This document shows, piece by piece, positions 1-10,540 of a stretch of DNA of 64,000 nucleotides (position 1 is its first letter; each line of letters begins with the position of its first letter). The stretch is from the NCBI RefSeq assembly GCF_036711975.1, contig NC_091972.1:32431001-32495000 (forward strand), in the 5' to 3' direction. The position numbers and the translations under genes were made by a program. The stretch comes from Onthophagus taurus. Lineage: Eukaryota; Arthropoda; Insecta; Coleoptera; Scarabaeidae. Below the pieces are notes generated by a model. That model saw nothing but the letters and a program-made list of their open reading frames with translations. It made no database searches and was not told the DNA's origin.

Positions 1-1
1 T

Positions 2-2460
2 TGGGGCAAACCGATTCTTCAACAATGTCCCGGTGGACTTCATTTTAATCCATCTCTACAAGTATGTGATTGGCCGGCAAACGCGGGTTGTGAAGCAAAC
101 GTTGGCAGTAGTACAACACCGAATGGAAATGGAGAAGAAACTTCAACACCAAATGGAAATATAGAAGAAACCACAACATCATCTGGAAATGGAGAACAAA
201 CTACAACACCAGCTGGAAATGGAGGCGAAACCACAACATCAGCTGGAAATGGAGGAGGTGAAAGTTGTAACGGTATTGACTGCACAACGGAATCAGTTAC
301 AACACCAATTGGGGGTGGTGGAAGTACCGGAGGATGGGATGGTGTTTGTCCAGAAGAAAATGGAGAGAACGTAGTATTATTACCTCATGAAACAGACTGC
401 AACAAATTTTACAAATGTGATTGGGGTAAACCAATTCTTCAGCAATGTCCAGATGGACTGCATTTTAATCCATCTTTACAAGTATGCGATTGGCCGGAAA
501 ATGCGGGTTGTGAAGCAAACGGAGGCGGTAGTACAACACCAAATGGAAATGGAGAAGAAACTTCAACACCAAATGGAAATATAGAAGAAACCACAACATC
601 ATCTGGAAATGGAGAACAAACTACAACACCGGCTGGAAATGGAGGCGAAACCACAACATCAGCTGGAAATGGAGGAGGTGAAAGTTGTAACGGTATTGAC
701 TGCACAACGGAATCAGTTACAACACCAATTGGGGGTGGTGGAAGTACCGGAGGATGGGATGGTGTTTGTCCAGAAGAAAATGGAGAGAACGTAGTATTAT
801 TACCTCATGAAACAGACTGCAACAAATTTTACAAATGTGATTGGGGTAAACCAATTCTTCAGCAATGTCCAGATGGGCTTCATTTTAATCCATCTTTACA
901 AGTATGTGATTGGCCGGCAAATGCGGGTTGTGAAGGAAACGGAGGCGGTAGTACAACACCGAATGGAAATGGAGAAGAAACTTCAACACCAAATGGAAAT
1001 ATAGAAGAAACCACAACATCATCTGGAAATGGAGAACAAACTACAACACCGGCTGGAAATGGAGGCGAAACCACAACATCAGCTGGAAATGGAGGAGGTG
1101 AAAGTTGTAACGGTATTGACTGCACAACGGAATCAGTTACAACACCAATTGGGGGTGGTGGAAGTACCGGAGGATGGGATGGTGTTTGTCCAGAAGAAAA
1201 TGGAGAAAACGTAGTATTATTACCTCATGAAACAGACTGCAACAAATTTTACAAATGTGATTGGGGTAAACCAATTCTTCAGCAATGTCCAGATGGACTT
1301 CATTTTAATCCATCTTTACAAGTATGTGATTGGCCGGCAAATGCTGGTTGTGAAATAAACGGTGGCGGTAGTACAACGCCGAATGGAAATGGAGAAGAAA
1401 CTTCAACACCAAATGGAAATATAGAAGAAACCACAACATCATCTGGAAATGGAGAACAAACTACAACACCGGCTGGAAATGGAGGCGAAACTACAACATC
1501 ATCTGGAAATGTAGGTGGTGAAAGTTGCAACGGTATTGATTGTACAACGGAATCAGTTACAACACCGATTGGGGGTGGTGGAAGTACCGGAGGATGGAAT
1601 GGTGTTTGTCCAGAAGGAAATGGGGAGAACGTAGTATTATTACCTCATGAAACAGACTGTAATCAATTTTACAAATGTGATTGGGGTAAACCAATTCTTC
1701 AGCAATGTCCAGATGGACTTCATTTTAATCCATCTTTACAAGTATGCGATTGGCCGGCAAATGCGGGTTGTGAAGCAAACGGAGGCGGTAGTACAACACC
1801 AAATGGAAATGGAGAAGAAACTTCAACACCAAATGGAAATATAGAAGAAACCACAACATCATCTGGAAATGGAGAACAAACTACAACACCGGCTGGAAAT
1901 GGAGGCGAAACTACAACATCATCTGGAAATGGAGGTGGTGAAAGTTGCAACGGTATTGATTGCACAACGGAATCAGTTACAACACCGATTGGGGGTGGTG
2001 GAAGTACCGGAGGATGGGATGGTGTTTGTCCAGAAGGAAATGGAGAGAACGTAGTATTATTACCTCATGAAACAGACTGCAACAAATTTTACAAATGTGA
2101 TTGGGGTAAACCAATTCTTCAGCAATGTCCAGATGGACTTCATTTTAATCCATCTTTACAAGTGTGTGATTGGCCATCAGACGCGGGATGTGAAGGAAAC
2201 GGTGGCGGTATTACAACACCGAATGGAAATGGAGAAGAAACTACTACATCTAATGGAAACGGAGGAGAAAATACAACACCGCCAGGAAATGGAGGCGGTG
2301 AAGGTTGCAACAGTGGTGACTGTACAACAGAAAAAAATACAACACCGATTGATGGTGGTGGAAGCACTGGAGGATGGAATGGTGTATGTCCAGAAGAAAA
2401 CGGTGAAGATCTAGTTCTTCTCCCACACGAAACCGATTGCACCAAATTCTATAAGTGCGA
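2..2460 (+). repeat. 420-bp in-frame tandem repeat (140 codons) in the first ChtBD2 gene
   Basis: Sequence lines beginning at 1, 421, 841, 1261, 1681 and 2101 are almost the same. Each unit carries one ChtBD2 domain plus a Thr/Gly/Asn/Glu linker. The last unit is 360 bp because its linker is shorter. The multiple-of-three period keeps the frame, and differences between units are scattered single bases. Confidence 0.95.
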
Positions 2461-3505
2461 TTGGGGAACACCAGTTCTTTATAACTGCACCGATGGTCTC
2501 CATTTCAATCCAGTTTTAGGAATTTGTGATAGACCCGAAAATGCTGGCTGTTCAGAAAACAGTGGAGGAGGAACAACACCTGGAGGAAATGGAGGTGGTG
2601 AAAATTGTAATGGCACCGATTGTATAACGGAAGGGGTCACATCTCCGGGAGGAAATGGGGGTGGAGAAAACTGCAATGGAATCGATTGCACAACAGAAAA
2701 GGTTACGACTCCTGGTAATGGTGGAGGAAGCACCGGCGGATGGAATGGTGTGTGTCCAGAAGAAAATGGTGAAAATCTAGTCCTTCTCCCACATGAAACT
2801 GATTGCACAAAATTCTATAAATGCGATTGGGGAACACCAGTTCTTTATAACTGTACCGATGGTCTCCATTTCAACCCAGTTTTAGGAATTTGTGATAGAC
2901 CCGAAGATGCTGGCTGTTCAAAAAACAGTGGAGGAGGCACAACACCTGGAGGAAATGGAGGTGGAGAGAACTGCAATGGAATCGATTGCACAACAGAAAA
3001 GGTTACGACTCCTGGTAATGATGGAGGAAGCACCGGCGGATGGAACGGTGTGTGTCCAGAAGAAAATGGTGAAGATCTAGTCCTTCTCCCACATGAAACT
3101 GATTGCACGAAATTCTATAAATGTGACTGGGGACAACCTATCCTCCAAAATTGTAGTGATGGTCTCCACTTTAATCCAATTCTAAAAGTGTGTGATACAC
3201 CCATAGAGGCAGGCTGTGAAAAAACCGATGGAAATACATCTCCAAGTACTGTAACACCTACAACTCCTAACATCGAGGAAAATATTCCAGAAGGAGGAGG
3301 CTATTGTGCAACATTGGGTTGTCCCCCACTTAATGGAAAATATGTGTACTTTTTACCTTATCCAAATGATTGCAGAAGATTTTGTAAATGTGATTGGGGA
3401 AAGCCGTACGAATTTATTTGTCCAGCAGATTTACATTTTAATACAGAACTAGATATATGTGACTATCCAGATGATGCTGGTTGCTATACTGAAATTATTC
3501 CTTAA
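2..3505 (+). CDS. Peritrophin-like secreted chitin-binding protein with many ChtBD2 repeats (5' part outside window)
   Basis: The frame is open from base 2 to the TAA at 3503-3505 (about 1167 residues), so the window starts inside this gene. It holds one partial and nine complete six-cysteine ChtBD2 (CBM_14/peritrophin-A) domains, starting near 341, 761, 1181, 1601, 2021, 2381, 2747, 3047 and 3299. Each has the pattern CPEENGE..LLPHETDC..FYKCDWG...C...LHFNP...CD.P..AGC. Linkers are rich in Thr, Gly, Asn and Glu and resemble mucin-like O-glycosylation regions. The last domain (CRRFCKCDWGKPYEF) differs from the others and is shared with the two paralogues downstream. ChtBD2 proteins bind chitin in the insect peritrophic matrix or cuticle; a gut role is inferred. 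AATAAA at 3559-3564 is a likely poly(A) signal. The family is clear; the 5' exon and signal peptide are not visible. Confidence 0.93.
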   Translation, partial: WGKPILQQCPGGLHFNPSLQVCDWPANAGCEANVGSSTTPNGNGEETSTPNGNIEETTTSSGNGEQTTTPAGNGGETTTSAGNGGGESCNGIDCTTESVTTPIGGGGSTGGWDGVCPEENGENVVLLPHETDCNKFYKCDWGKPILQQCPDGLHFNPSLQVCDWPENAGCEANGGGSTTPNGNGEETSTPNGNIEETTTSSGNGEQTTTPAGNGGETTTSAGNGGGESCNGIDCTTESVTTPIGGGGSTGGWDGVCPEENGENVVLLPHETDCNKFYKCDWGKPILQQCPDGLHFNPSLQVCDWPANAGCEGNGGGSTTPNGNGEETSTPNGNIEETTTSSGNGEQTTTPAGNGGETTTSAGNGGGESCNGIDCTTESVTTPIGGGGSTGGWDGVCPEENGENVVLLPHETDCNKFYKCDWGKPILQQCPDGLHFNPSLQVCDWPANAGCEINGGGSTTPNGNGEETSTPNGNIEETTTSSGNGEQTTTPAGNGGETTTSSGNVGGESCNGIDCTTESVTTPIGGGGSTGGWNGVCPEGNGENVVLLPHETDCNQFYKCDWGKPILQQCPDGLHFNPSLQVCDWPANAGCEANGGGSTTPNGNGEETSTPNGNIEETTTSSGNGEQTTTPAGNGGETTTSSGNGGGESCNGIDCTTESVTTPIGGGGSTGGWDGVCPEGNGENVVLLPHETDCNKFYKCDWGKPILQQCPDGLHFNPSLQVCDWPSDAGCEGNGGGITTPNGNGEETTTSNGNGGENTTPPGNGGGEGCNSGDCTTEKNTTPIDGGGSTGGWNGVCPEENGEDLVLLPHETDCTKFYKCDWGTPVLYNCTDGLHFNPVLGICDRPENAGCSENSGGGTTPGGNGGGENCNGTDCITEGVTSPGGNGGGENCNGIDCTTEKVTTPGNGGGSTGGWNGVCPEENGENLVLLPHETDCTKFYKCDWGTPVLYNCTDGLHFNPVLGICDRPEDAGCSKNSGGGTTPGGNGGGENCNGIDCTTEKVTTPGNDGGSTGGWNGVCPEENGEDLVLLPHETDCTKFYKCDWGQPILQNCSDGLHFNPILKVCDTPIEAGCEKTDGNTSPSTVTPTTPNIEENIPEGGGYCATLGCPPLNGKYVYFLPYPNDCRRFCKCDWGKPYEFICPADLHFNTELDICDYPDDAGCYTEIIP

Positions 3506-3723
3506 CATGATTTAACTTTATTATATTTAACCGTTCCACATGTGTACATTTTATATAAAATAAAGATATTTTTATTTTAGTATTGGGATCAACAGCTTAT
3601 TTATTTCAATTATAGTTGATCTTGCACAATGATATCAATCAAAGGGTTATTAAAATAACAAATAATACCGACCCAAATTTAAAAAATAAAATGCTATCTC
3701 AAGTGCGATACGAGTGGACTTCC

Positions 3724-3749
3724 GATAATCGAATCGCCACTATATAAAG
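3724..3749 (+). promoter_or_regulatory. Core promoter of the second ChtBD2 gene (GATA motif + TATA box)
   Basis: TATATAAAG at 3741-3749 lies 77 bp upstream of the ATG at 3826, and GATAAT at 3724-3729 sits 11 bp before the TATA box. The module GATAATCGAATCG plus TATATAAAGG recurs at the third ChtBD2 gene (12366-12391). The following stretch contains a plausible start-site region near 3770-3780. Confidence 0.75.
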
Positions 3750-3825
3750 GGAATCCAACACAGTTCCGGACAGAGCGCAATCGGTCTTTGAATTGTTATA
3801 TTATTGAGTTTTAGAACTTTCTATA

Positions 3826-6800
3826 ATGAATATGCTTTCCGTCAGTATTTTACTGGCGATTAGCTTCGTTACTATAAGTAAGTTTAAATCTTAATAGTTA
3901 ATAAAAGTATTATTACAATTATTTTCTTACATATAATAACATTAATTAACTTTAATTTGCGTGAACGTAGGTGCCGTGCCAAGTTGTCCTGCCGTAAATG
4001 AAGAAATTGCTACATTACTTCCCCATGATTCTGATTGTTCAAAATTTTATAAATGCGAAACTGGAGTAGCAATTGTGTACGACTGTCCAGCAGGACTCTA
4101 TTTCAATCCAGTCCTTTCAGTATGTGATTATCCCGAAGAAGTAGATTGTAATGGAAGTGGTGGAAATGGCGGAAGTACATCACCAACTCAAGGAACTACC
4201 GATGGTGGAAACGGTGGAAGCACTGGTGGTGGAAGCACTGGAGGTGGTAGTACAGGTGGTGGTAGTTCTGGTGGCCCTGAATGCCCAGCAGTAGATGGCG
4301 AATTCGTTACCTTGTTCCCACATGAAGATTGTACCAAATTCTGGAAATGCGATAGAGGAGTTGCTGTTGAAAAAGATTGCCCAGCCGATCTGTATTTCAA
4401 TCCAACTCTCTTAGTATGCGATTATCCCGAAGATGCTGGTTGCGACGGAACTGGAATTGGCGGTGGAACAACTCCAACCCCAACTCAAGGCACTACCGAC
4501 GGTGGAAATGGAGGAAGCACTGGTGGTGGAAGCACCGGAGGTGGAAGTACTGGTGGTGGAAGCTCTGGTGGCCCTGAATGCCCAGCAGTAGATGGCGAAT
4601 TCGTTACCTTGTTCCCACATGAAGATTGTACTAAATTCTGGAAATGCGATAGAGGAGTTGCTGTTGAGAAAGATTGCCCAGCCGGTCTGTACTTCAATCC
4701 AACTCTCTTTGTATGCGATTATCCCGAAGATGCTGGTTGCGACGGAACTGGAATTGGGGGTGGAACTACTCCAACCCCAACCCAAGGAACTACAGATGGT
4801 GGAAATGGCGGAAGCACTGGGGGTGGAAGCACCGGAGGTGGAAGTACTGGTGGTGGAAGTACTGGTGGTGGAAGTTCTGGTGGCCCTGAATGCCCAGCAG
4901 TAGATGGCGAATTCGTTACCTTGTTCCCACATGAAGATTGTACTAAATTCTGGAAATGCGATAGAGGAGTTGCTGTTGAGAAAGATTGCCCAGCCGGTCT
5001 GTACTTCAATCCAACTCTCTTTGTATGCGATTATCCCGAGGATGCTGGTTGCGACGGAACTGGAATTGGCGGTGGAACTACTCCAACCCCAACTCAAGGA
5101 ACTACCGATGGTGGAAATGGCGGAAGCACTGGGGGTGGCAGCACCGGAGGTGGAAGTACTGGTGGTGGAAGTTCTGGTGGCCCTGAATGCCCAGCAGTAG
5201 ATGGCGAATTCGTTACCTTGTTCCCACATGAAGATTGTACTAAATTCTGGAAATGCGATAGAGGAGTTGCTGTTGAGAAAGATTGCCCAGCCGGTCTGTA
5301 CTTCAATCCAACTCTCTTTGTATGCGATTATCCCGAGGATGCTGGTTGCGACGGAACTGGAATTGGTGGTGGAACTACTCCAACCCCAACTCAAGGAACT
5401 ACCGATGGTGGAAATGGCGGAAGCACTGGGGGTGGTAGCACCGGAGGTGGAAGTACCGGTGGTGGAAGCTCTGGTGGCCCTGAATGCCCAGCAGTAGATG
5501 GGGAATTCGTTACCTTGTTCCCACATGAAGATTGTACCAAATTCTGGAAATGCGATAGAGGAGTTGCTGTTGAGAAAGATTGCCCAGCCGGGCTGTACTT
5601 CAATCCAACTCTCTTTGTATGCGATTATCCCGAAGATGCTGGTTGCGACGGAACTGGAATTGGTGGTGGAACTACTCCCTCCCCAACTCAAGGAACTACC
5701 GATGGTGGAAATGGCGGAAGCACTGGGGGTGGAAGCACCGGAGGTGGAAGTACCGGTGGTGGAAGTTCTGGTGGCCCTGAATGCCCAGCAGTAGATGGCG
5801 AATTCGTTACCTTGTTCCCACATGAAGATTGTACTAAATTCTGGAAATGCGATAGAGGAGTTGCTGTTGAGAAAGATTGCCCAGCCGGTCTGTACTTCAA
5901 TCCAACTCTCTTTGTATGCGATTATCCCGAGGATGCTGGTTGCGACGGAACTGGAATTGGCGGTGGAACTACTCCAACCCCAACTCAAGGAACTACCGAT
6001 GGTGGAAATGGCGGAAGCACTGGGGGTGGCAGCACCGGAGGTGGAAGTACTGGTGGTGGAAGTTCTGGTGGCCCTGAATGCCCAGCAGTAGATGGCGAAT
6101 TCGTTACCTTGTTCCCACATGAAGATTGTACTAAATTCTGGAAATGCGATAGAGGAGTTGCTGTTGAGAAAGATTGCCCAGCCGGTCTGTACTTCAATCC
6201 AACTCTCTTTGTATGCGATTATCCCGAGGATGCTGGTTGCGACGGAACTGGAATTGGTGGTGGAACTACTCCAACCCCAACTCAAGGAACTACCGATGGT
6301 GGAAATGGCGGAAGCACTGGGGGTGGAAGCACCGGAGGTGGAAGTACCGGTGGTGGAAGTTCTGGTGGCCCTGAATGCCCAGCAGTAGATGGCGAATTCG
6401 TTACCTTGTTCCCACATGAAGATTGTACCAAATTCTGGAAATGCGATAGAGGAGTTGCTGTTGAGAAAGATTGCCCAGCCGGTCTGTATTTCAATCCAAC
6501 TCTCTTTGTATGCGATTATCCCGAAGATGCTGGTTGCGACGGAACTGGAATTGGAGGTGGAACTACCCCAACCCCAACTCAAGGAACTACTGATGGTGGA
6601 AGCAGCTCCCAAGGAACAACAGGAGGCACTACTCTAACCACTCCGAATCCAAGTGATGGCTACTGCCAAACTTTAGGCTGTCCAGAATTAAACGGAGAAT
6701 GGGTATATTTCTTGCCGTACCCAGGTGATTGCAGACGTTTCTGTAAATGTGATTGGGGAAAACCTTATGAATTTACATGTCCAAGTAACCTCTACTTCGA

Positions 6801-6855
6801 CACAATCCTCGACGTTTGTGTTTTCCCAGAAGACACAGATTGTACAAATGCATAG
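3826..6855 (+). CDS. Peritrophin-like protein, ten ChtBD2 domains with Gly/Ser/Thr linkers; join(3826..3877,3971..6855)
   Basis: Exon 1 encodes a hydrophobic signal peptide (MNMLSVSILLAISF...). A 93-bp intron with GTAAGT donor and TAG acceptor joins it in phase 1 to exon 2, giving 978 residues. Domain 1 spans about residues 23-77. Eight near-identical domains (CPAVDGEFVTLFPHEDC..) follow, and a distinct last domain spans about 916-975 (CRRFCKCDWGKPYEF). All ten keep six cysteines. Linkers are GGGST repeats plus a TTPTPTQGTTDGG block; one linker carries an extra five-residue unit. AATAAA at 6900-6905 is a likely poly(A) signal. The product is predicted to be secreted and to cross-link chitin fibrils, most likely in the peritrophic matrix (inference). 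Its closest relative is the gene at 12460-15357. The long minus-strand open frame over 4411-6612 is a shadow. Confidence 0.93.
4262..6540 (+). repeat. 297-bp in-frame tandem repeat, eight copies, second ChtBD2 gene
   Basis: Eight copies of a 99-codon unit (ChtBD2 domain plus GGGST linker) start near 4270, 4567, 4879, 5176, 5473, 5770, 6067 and 6364. One interval is 312 bp because a GGGST unit is duplicated. Copies in the middle of the array are the most alike, which suggests unequal exchange or gene conversion. Confidence 0.95.
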
Positions 6856-7225
6856 TTTTGATGAATTATTGGTTGTATGACAAACGACATCGATTAGGAA
6901 ATAAATATCGGCAATGACAATTGCTTGTTGTTTTCTTGGACTCTCATTATAATTTATTGTTAAAACTGAAAAAACAATTTCAAATAAATTCAAATTGAAA
7001 AAGAAATTCATCTTACCTTTATTTTTTTATCATATTCATTATAAGATAACATTAAAATAATATTAACAACAAATATAAAGCAATAAGGTTTATGTTATAA
7101 GTGGGCTAACACTTCATTATTATCTAGCCTAATTATTTTGTGTAATCGTGGTCCTTTTTTAAGGAAAAAAATGCATTAATCATTGACACAGCATTAGCTG
7201 ACTATGTGTTGTATGATTTAAGGTC
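6856..7225. other. 3' flank, no gene seen
   Basis: AT-rich 3' untranslated and intergenic DNA after the second ChtBD2 gene, with AATAAA motifs near 6900 and 6982. I see no coding signal. Confidence 0.6.
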
Positions 7226-7229
7226 TATT

Positions 7230-8217
7230 TGCACACATGAGTGACGCGTCAGTTCCGTACCGTATTCGTGCATCAGTATCAGTGGTACATGATATCGTTG
7301 CCTTTATTTTATATGAACACGTTTACACACGTGCGACACTGTAACGATTTTTCCCATCAGAATTGTATTAGTATCAGTGCAGTGAAAACAAAAGTAACAG
7401 CCTCATCCAAATTAATGGGTTATTTAACTGGACATAACTGGCATACTATTTCTTTTAAATTCTGTCATTTGGCATGGCACCAACCCAGCCTCTGAGTTGA
7501 AGAAATCTTTGAAGAGTTCCCTTACCCGGAAAACATCTCTCGTATTTCCACCTTGCATTTTCCGTTTCGGTGGTATTTGTAATGTCGTGTTTGTAGGTGT
7601 TGCTTGGGTGTTGGTATCAATTTTTTTAATGAAATTATGTAATATACAGGTTGTAAGTATTATGGAATCAACATTTTCTGCTTTAGCTTAAATTCGAGTG
7701 TTATAAATTCTGAATTTTTGTGTCAAAATGCCAATTACGTTTTTAACAATTCTTCTGGCATGACATAAACGATAATTGAACATGCGTTTGGAGCATCTAA
7801 ATCTTGTCCCCTAAGGCCTCGTCCCTAACAAATAACAAATGAAGGTTCAGTAGCTGTGTTTGGCAAAACAGCATTTTGTGGAACTGATAAACTGTTTTGT
7901 TGAAGTGCTTTTCCTAGACTGGAATTTACAAAAATCCCCATCGCCGTTTTTTCCGTATGAACCAGCATTAACGGCCATGAAATTGAGTTTGGATCAACAA
8001 GTGCCAACAAGACATCAGAAAACGCCGTCTTATAATTAAAGAATAACGAACCGCTATCTAACACTCCTAAACAGTTAGGACAATTCCAAAGCACATAAAA
8101 GTTGTTAGCAATGGATTTCCACATCTGTTCCATAGGATTTGATAGCATTTTAGATATTAGGTTGTCAGTTATGATCCTACATGTATACATGACTGTTTTG
8201 TGTACAGGATGTCCCAC
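7230..8217 (-). pseudogene. Decayed PIF/Harbinger transposase (HARBI1-like)
   Basis: Reading the minus strand from 8217 downward gives a HARBI1-type nuclease in pieces: EEMWK-like and NFYVLWNCPNCLGVLD, then GSLFFNYK...VLLALVDP, LGKAL, a break near 7830, RLCHARRIVKNVIGIL (compare the family's RLSRARRIVENAFGIL), TTCILHNFI, and a C-terminal VRELFKDFFNSEAG. Several frame breaks and at least one stop show it is dead. PIF/Harbinger transposases are DDE nucleases; the catalytic set cannot be assembled here. The part at 7935-8210 is repeated almost exactly at 9788-10065. Confidence 0.75.
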
Positions 8218-8220
8218 GAC

Positions 8221-8410
8221 GAACTGCGTCGATCGATATAGGAGAAACTATGAGTAGTATCTTTCTGAAAATTTGTAGGCGCACTTAAGTCGATATGCCC
8301 AACTCACCTAAAATATTTTCAAGACTGTCGCACTTCCGGTTATACCGGAAGTAGACAACAACTTCGTTATTTTAAATGGAACCACCTATATATTATTACA
8401 TATGTAGATT
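8221..8410. mobile_element. Transposon end fragment with a CTTCCGGT/ACCGGAAG palindrome
   Basis: It contains CTTCCGGT-tat-ACCGGAAG (8333-8351) followed by a stretch ending in CAACTTCGTTAT. A related motif series (CAAGATG..GCCAC..., GGAAGTA, CAACTTCGTTAT) occurs in the inverted arms of the CACTA-like element near 33940-33990 and 36390-36440. It is probably a remnant of a related non-autonomous element. Confidence 0.45.
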
Positions 8411-8631
8411 CTACGTCCGATTTTAATTAACTTTTACTTAAACATCTTATATAAAATTCTTACCCGTTTCTGAAATATTTACAAATTTATGTAAAAAAAT
8501 TACCTATGCAGGCTTGTATGTTATGTGTATTTCTGCTAACACTGTTAAGTATTTGTTATATCTGATGAAAGGAATTTGAAGAAGAGACTATAGCTTAACT
8601 TTTGGTAGCTCATATGTTGTCCTACTACATA

Positions 8632-9787
8632 CAGGGTGTTCAAAAAAAGCTGCCAAATATTTCTATAAGAAAAAGCGAAAAACTCAAAAAAATTAAATGG
8701 AAACCATATATTTTTTTAATTGTATCTGAATCTACATTAAAAATAAAGGTAACTTTATGTAAGGTTCCCTATATCTAACTATCGCCGTTTCTTTGTAATT
8801 TTCGTTTTAAATAGTTTAAGATTATTCAAAACAATTTTGTGTCAAAGACGGCCATGACTACCGAGAAACAAATGAAGGTAACACAAATGTCATTATATCA
8901 TTTATAAAATTCACTATGCCCGCACGTTTAAATTATACTAATGAAGATTATCTAAATCTATTTATTATCTATGGAGAATGTAACAAAGTTTTAACAAGAA
9001 CATGCGATACATTTGCTGCTCGATATCCGCAAAAACGGAAACCATCCCCGAATACCTTGAAACAAATAATTTATAACTTCAAGACACATGGTTCCGTAAA
9101 AGGAAAAGTTCTCAAAAAGAAGCCTATTGTAGATAATGAAAATGTGGAAATCGCTGTTTTAGGATATTTCAATGCATATCCGACAATATCTCTCAGACAA
9201 GTTTCAAAAGAATCTGGACTTTCCAAAAGCTCAATCCACAGAATTTTGAAAAAACATAAGTATCATCCGTATTCAATTTCCATAGTGCAACATTTAAGAG
9301 ATACTGACTTCGCAAGAAGAGTGAATTTTTGTGAATTTATTTTAACTGAACACTATGGAAATAATCAATTTTTGGACAATATTATTTGGTCTGACGAGGC
9401 AAAATTTACCAAAAATGGTTTGTTTAATAGACATAATTCGCATTATTGGAGTGATTCTAATCCTCACAAATTTACGACGAGTAATTTTCAAGGAAGCTGG
9501 CAATTCAATGTCTACTGCGCTATAAGAAACGATAGAGTAGTAGCGTTGCATTTTTATGAGGAAAATCTAAATGGTAAATAATTAAGAAATAATTGGTATA
9601 ACGAATAATTTACAATTAATTTTAATTGCTGCAATTAATTTTTTTCTAGGCGAAAGATATTTAAACATTTTACGAAATTTTGATACTAATTATTTAGAAA
9701 ATTTACCTCTGGTTGAATTAACACAAATTTTTTACCAACACGATGGAGCGCCTCCGCACAACGGCTCTTTAGTTAGCAATTTCCCCA
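8632..9787 (+). pseudogene. mariner-like transposase of the DUF4817 type, 3' truncated; join(8916..9573,9650..~9785)
   Basis: A terminal-repeat-like CAGGGTGTTCAAAAAAAGC begins at 8632. The open frame starts at 8916 (MPARLNYTNEDYLNLF..) with a DUF4817-like helix-turn-helix N terminus, a second HTH (SLRQVSKESGLSKSSIHRIL) and the first catalytic-Asp block IIWSDEAKFTKNG. A 76-bp GT-AG interval (9574-9649) joins ENLNG to ERYLNILRNF in frame and leads to the second Asp block YQHDGAPPHN. The frame is then cut near 9787 by a duplicated piece of Harbinger DNA, so the third catalytic residue and right end are lost. Confidence 0.8.
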
Positions 9788-10095
9788 AAAATCCCCCATC
9801 GCCGTTTTATGAACCAGCATTAACGGCCATGAAATTGAGTTTGGATCAACAAGTGCCAACAAGACATCAGAAAACGCCGTCTTATAATTAAAGAATAACG
9901 AACCGCTATCTAACACTCCTAAACAGTTAGGACAATTCCAAAGCACATAAAAGTTGTTAGCAATGGATTTCCACATCTGTTCCATAGGATTTGATAGCAT
10001 TTTAGATATTAGGTTGTCAGTTATGATCCTACAGGTATCCATGACTGTTTTGTGTACAGTAGCATGTCCCAAGCGAATTTGAACTATCATTGAAC
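9788..10095 (-). pseudogene. Second copy of a Harbinger transposase fragment
   Basis: On the minus strand this encodes HKTVMDTCRIITDNLIS..EEMWK-like..NFYVLWNCPNCLGVLDSGSLFFNYK. It matches 7935-8217 almost base for base and in the same orientation, and it truncates the mariner-like transposase to its left. It is non-functional. Confidence 0.75.
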
Positions 10096-10540
10096 ATAAG
10101 CAACAGCAAATATATGCTGATAACAAACACAACTCAAGACAACCGTAGAATATACGAGAATGTAAAGTGAGAAAAGAAAACTGTTATATATGGGTAAAAT
10201 CATAGGAGGAAAAAATATCTAACACTCCAAGTTATTACACATTGAGAAATCAGAGGAAAGAATGCATAGGCAGAAGACGAAACTCATAGCTGACGTACCA
10301 TACGAAATGGTTTGGATGCACCAGCAACACACGATTTTAAGCTGAGGCCTCAAAAGTAAAATCGCCTTAATGATTGCCAATTTTCGGAATGGAGACGATT
10401 TCTGAAGAATAAGTGATAATACATATATGTGAGTCGACCAAATGATGGAACGAAAAGTTGAATTTGATGCATTCGTGCAAAATTTAACACATTTGACACA
10501 TATAAATTTTACAAACAAGAAACTACTTAACCCTTCACCT
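10096..10540. other. Intergenic, nothing recognised
   Basis: Moderately AT-rich DNA. A 99-codon minus-strand frame (10219-10518) has no recognisable domain and is likely chance. Confidence 0.5.

Noticed and set aside
2162..2164. GTG at 2162 as a start codon of the first gene
   Set aside because: The frame is open back to base 2 with ChtBD2 domains throughout; GTG is internal and eukaryotic genes use ATG.
40..3108. Repeated 60-115-codon frames on both strands inside the first ChtBD2 gene
   Set aside because: Shadows of the 420-bp repeat in other frames; they recur exactly with the repeat period.
3961..3963. GTG at 3961 as a start of the second gene
   Set aside because: A signal-peptide exon at 3826-3877 joins by a canonical intron to 3971 in phase.
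4411..6612. 733-codon open frame on the minus strand across the second ChtBD2 gene
   Set aside because: It is a mirror of the tandem repeats: a stop-free antisense frame in one 297-bp unit is open in all units. It has no start context or domain, and the plus strand is clearly coding.
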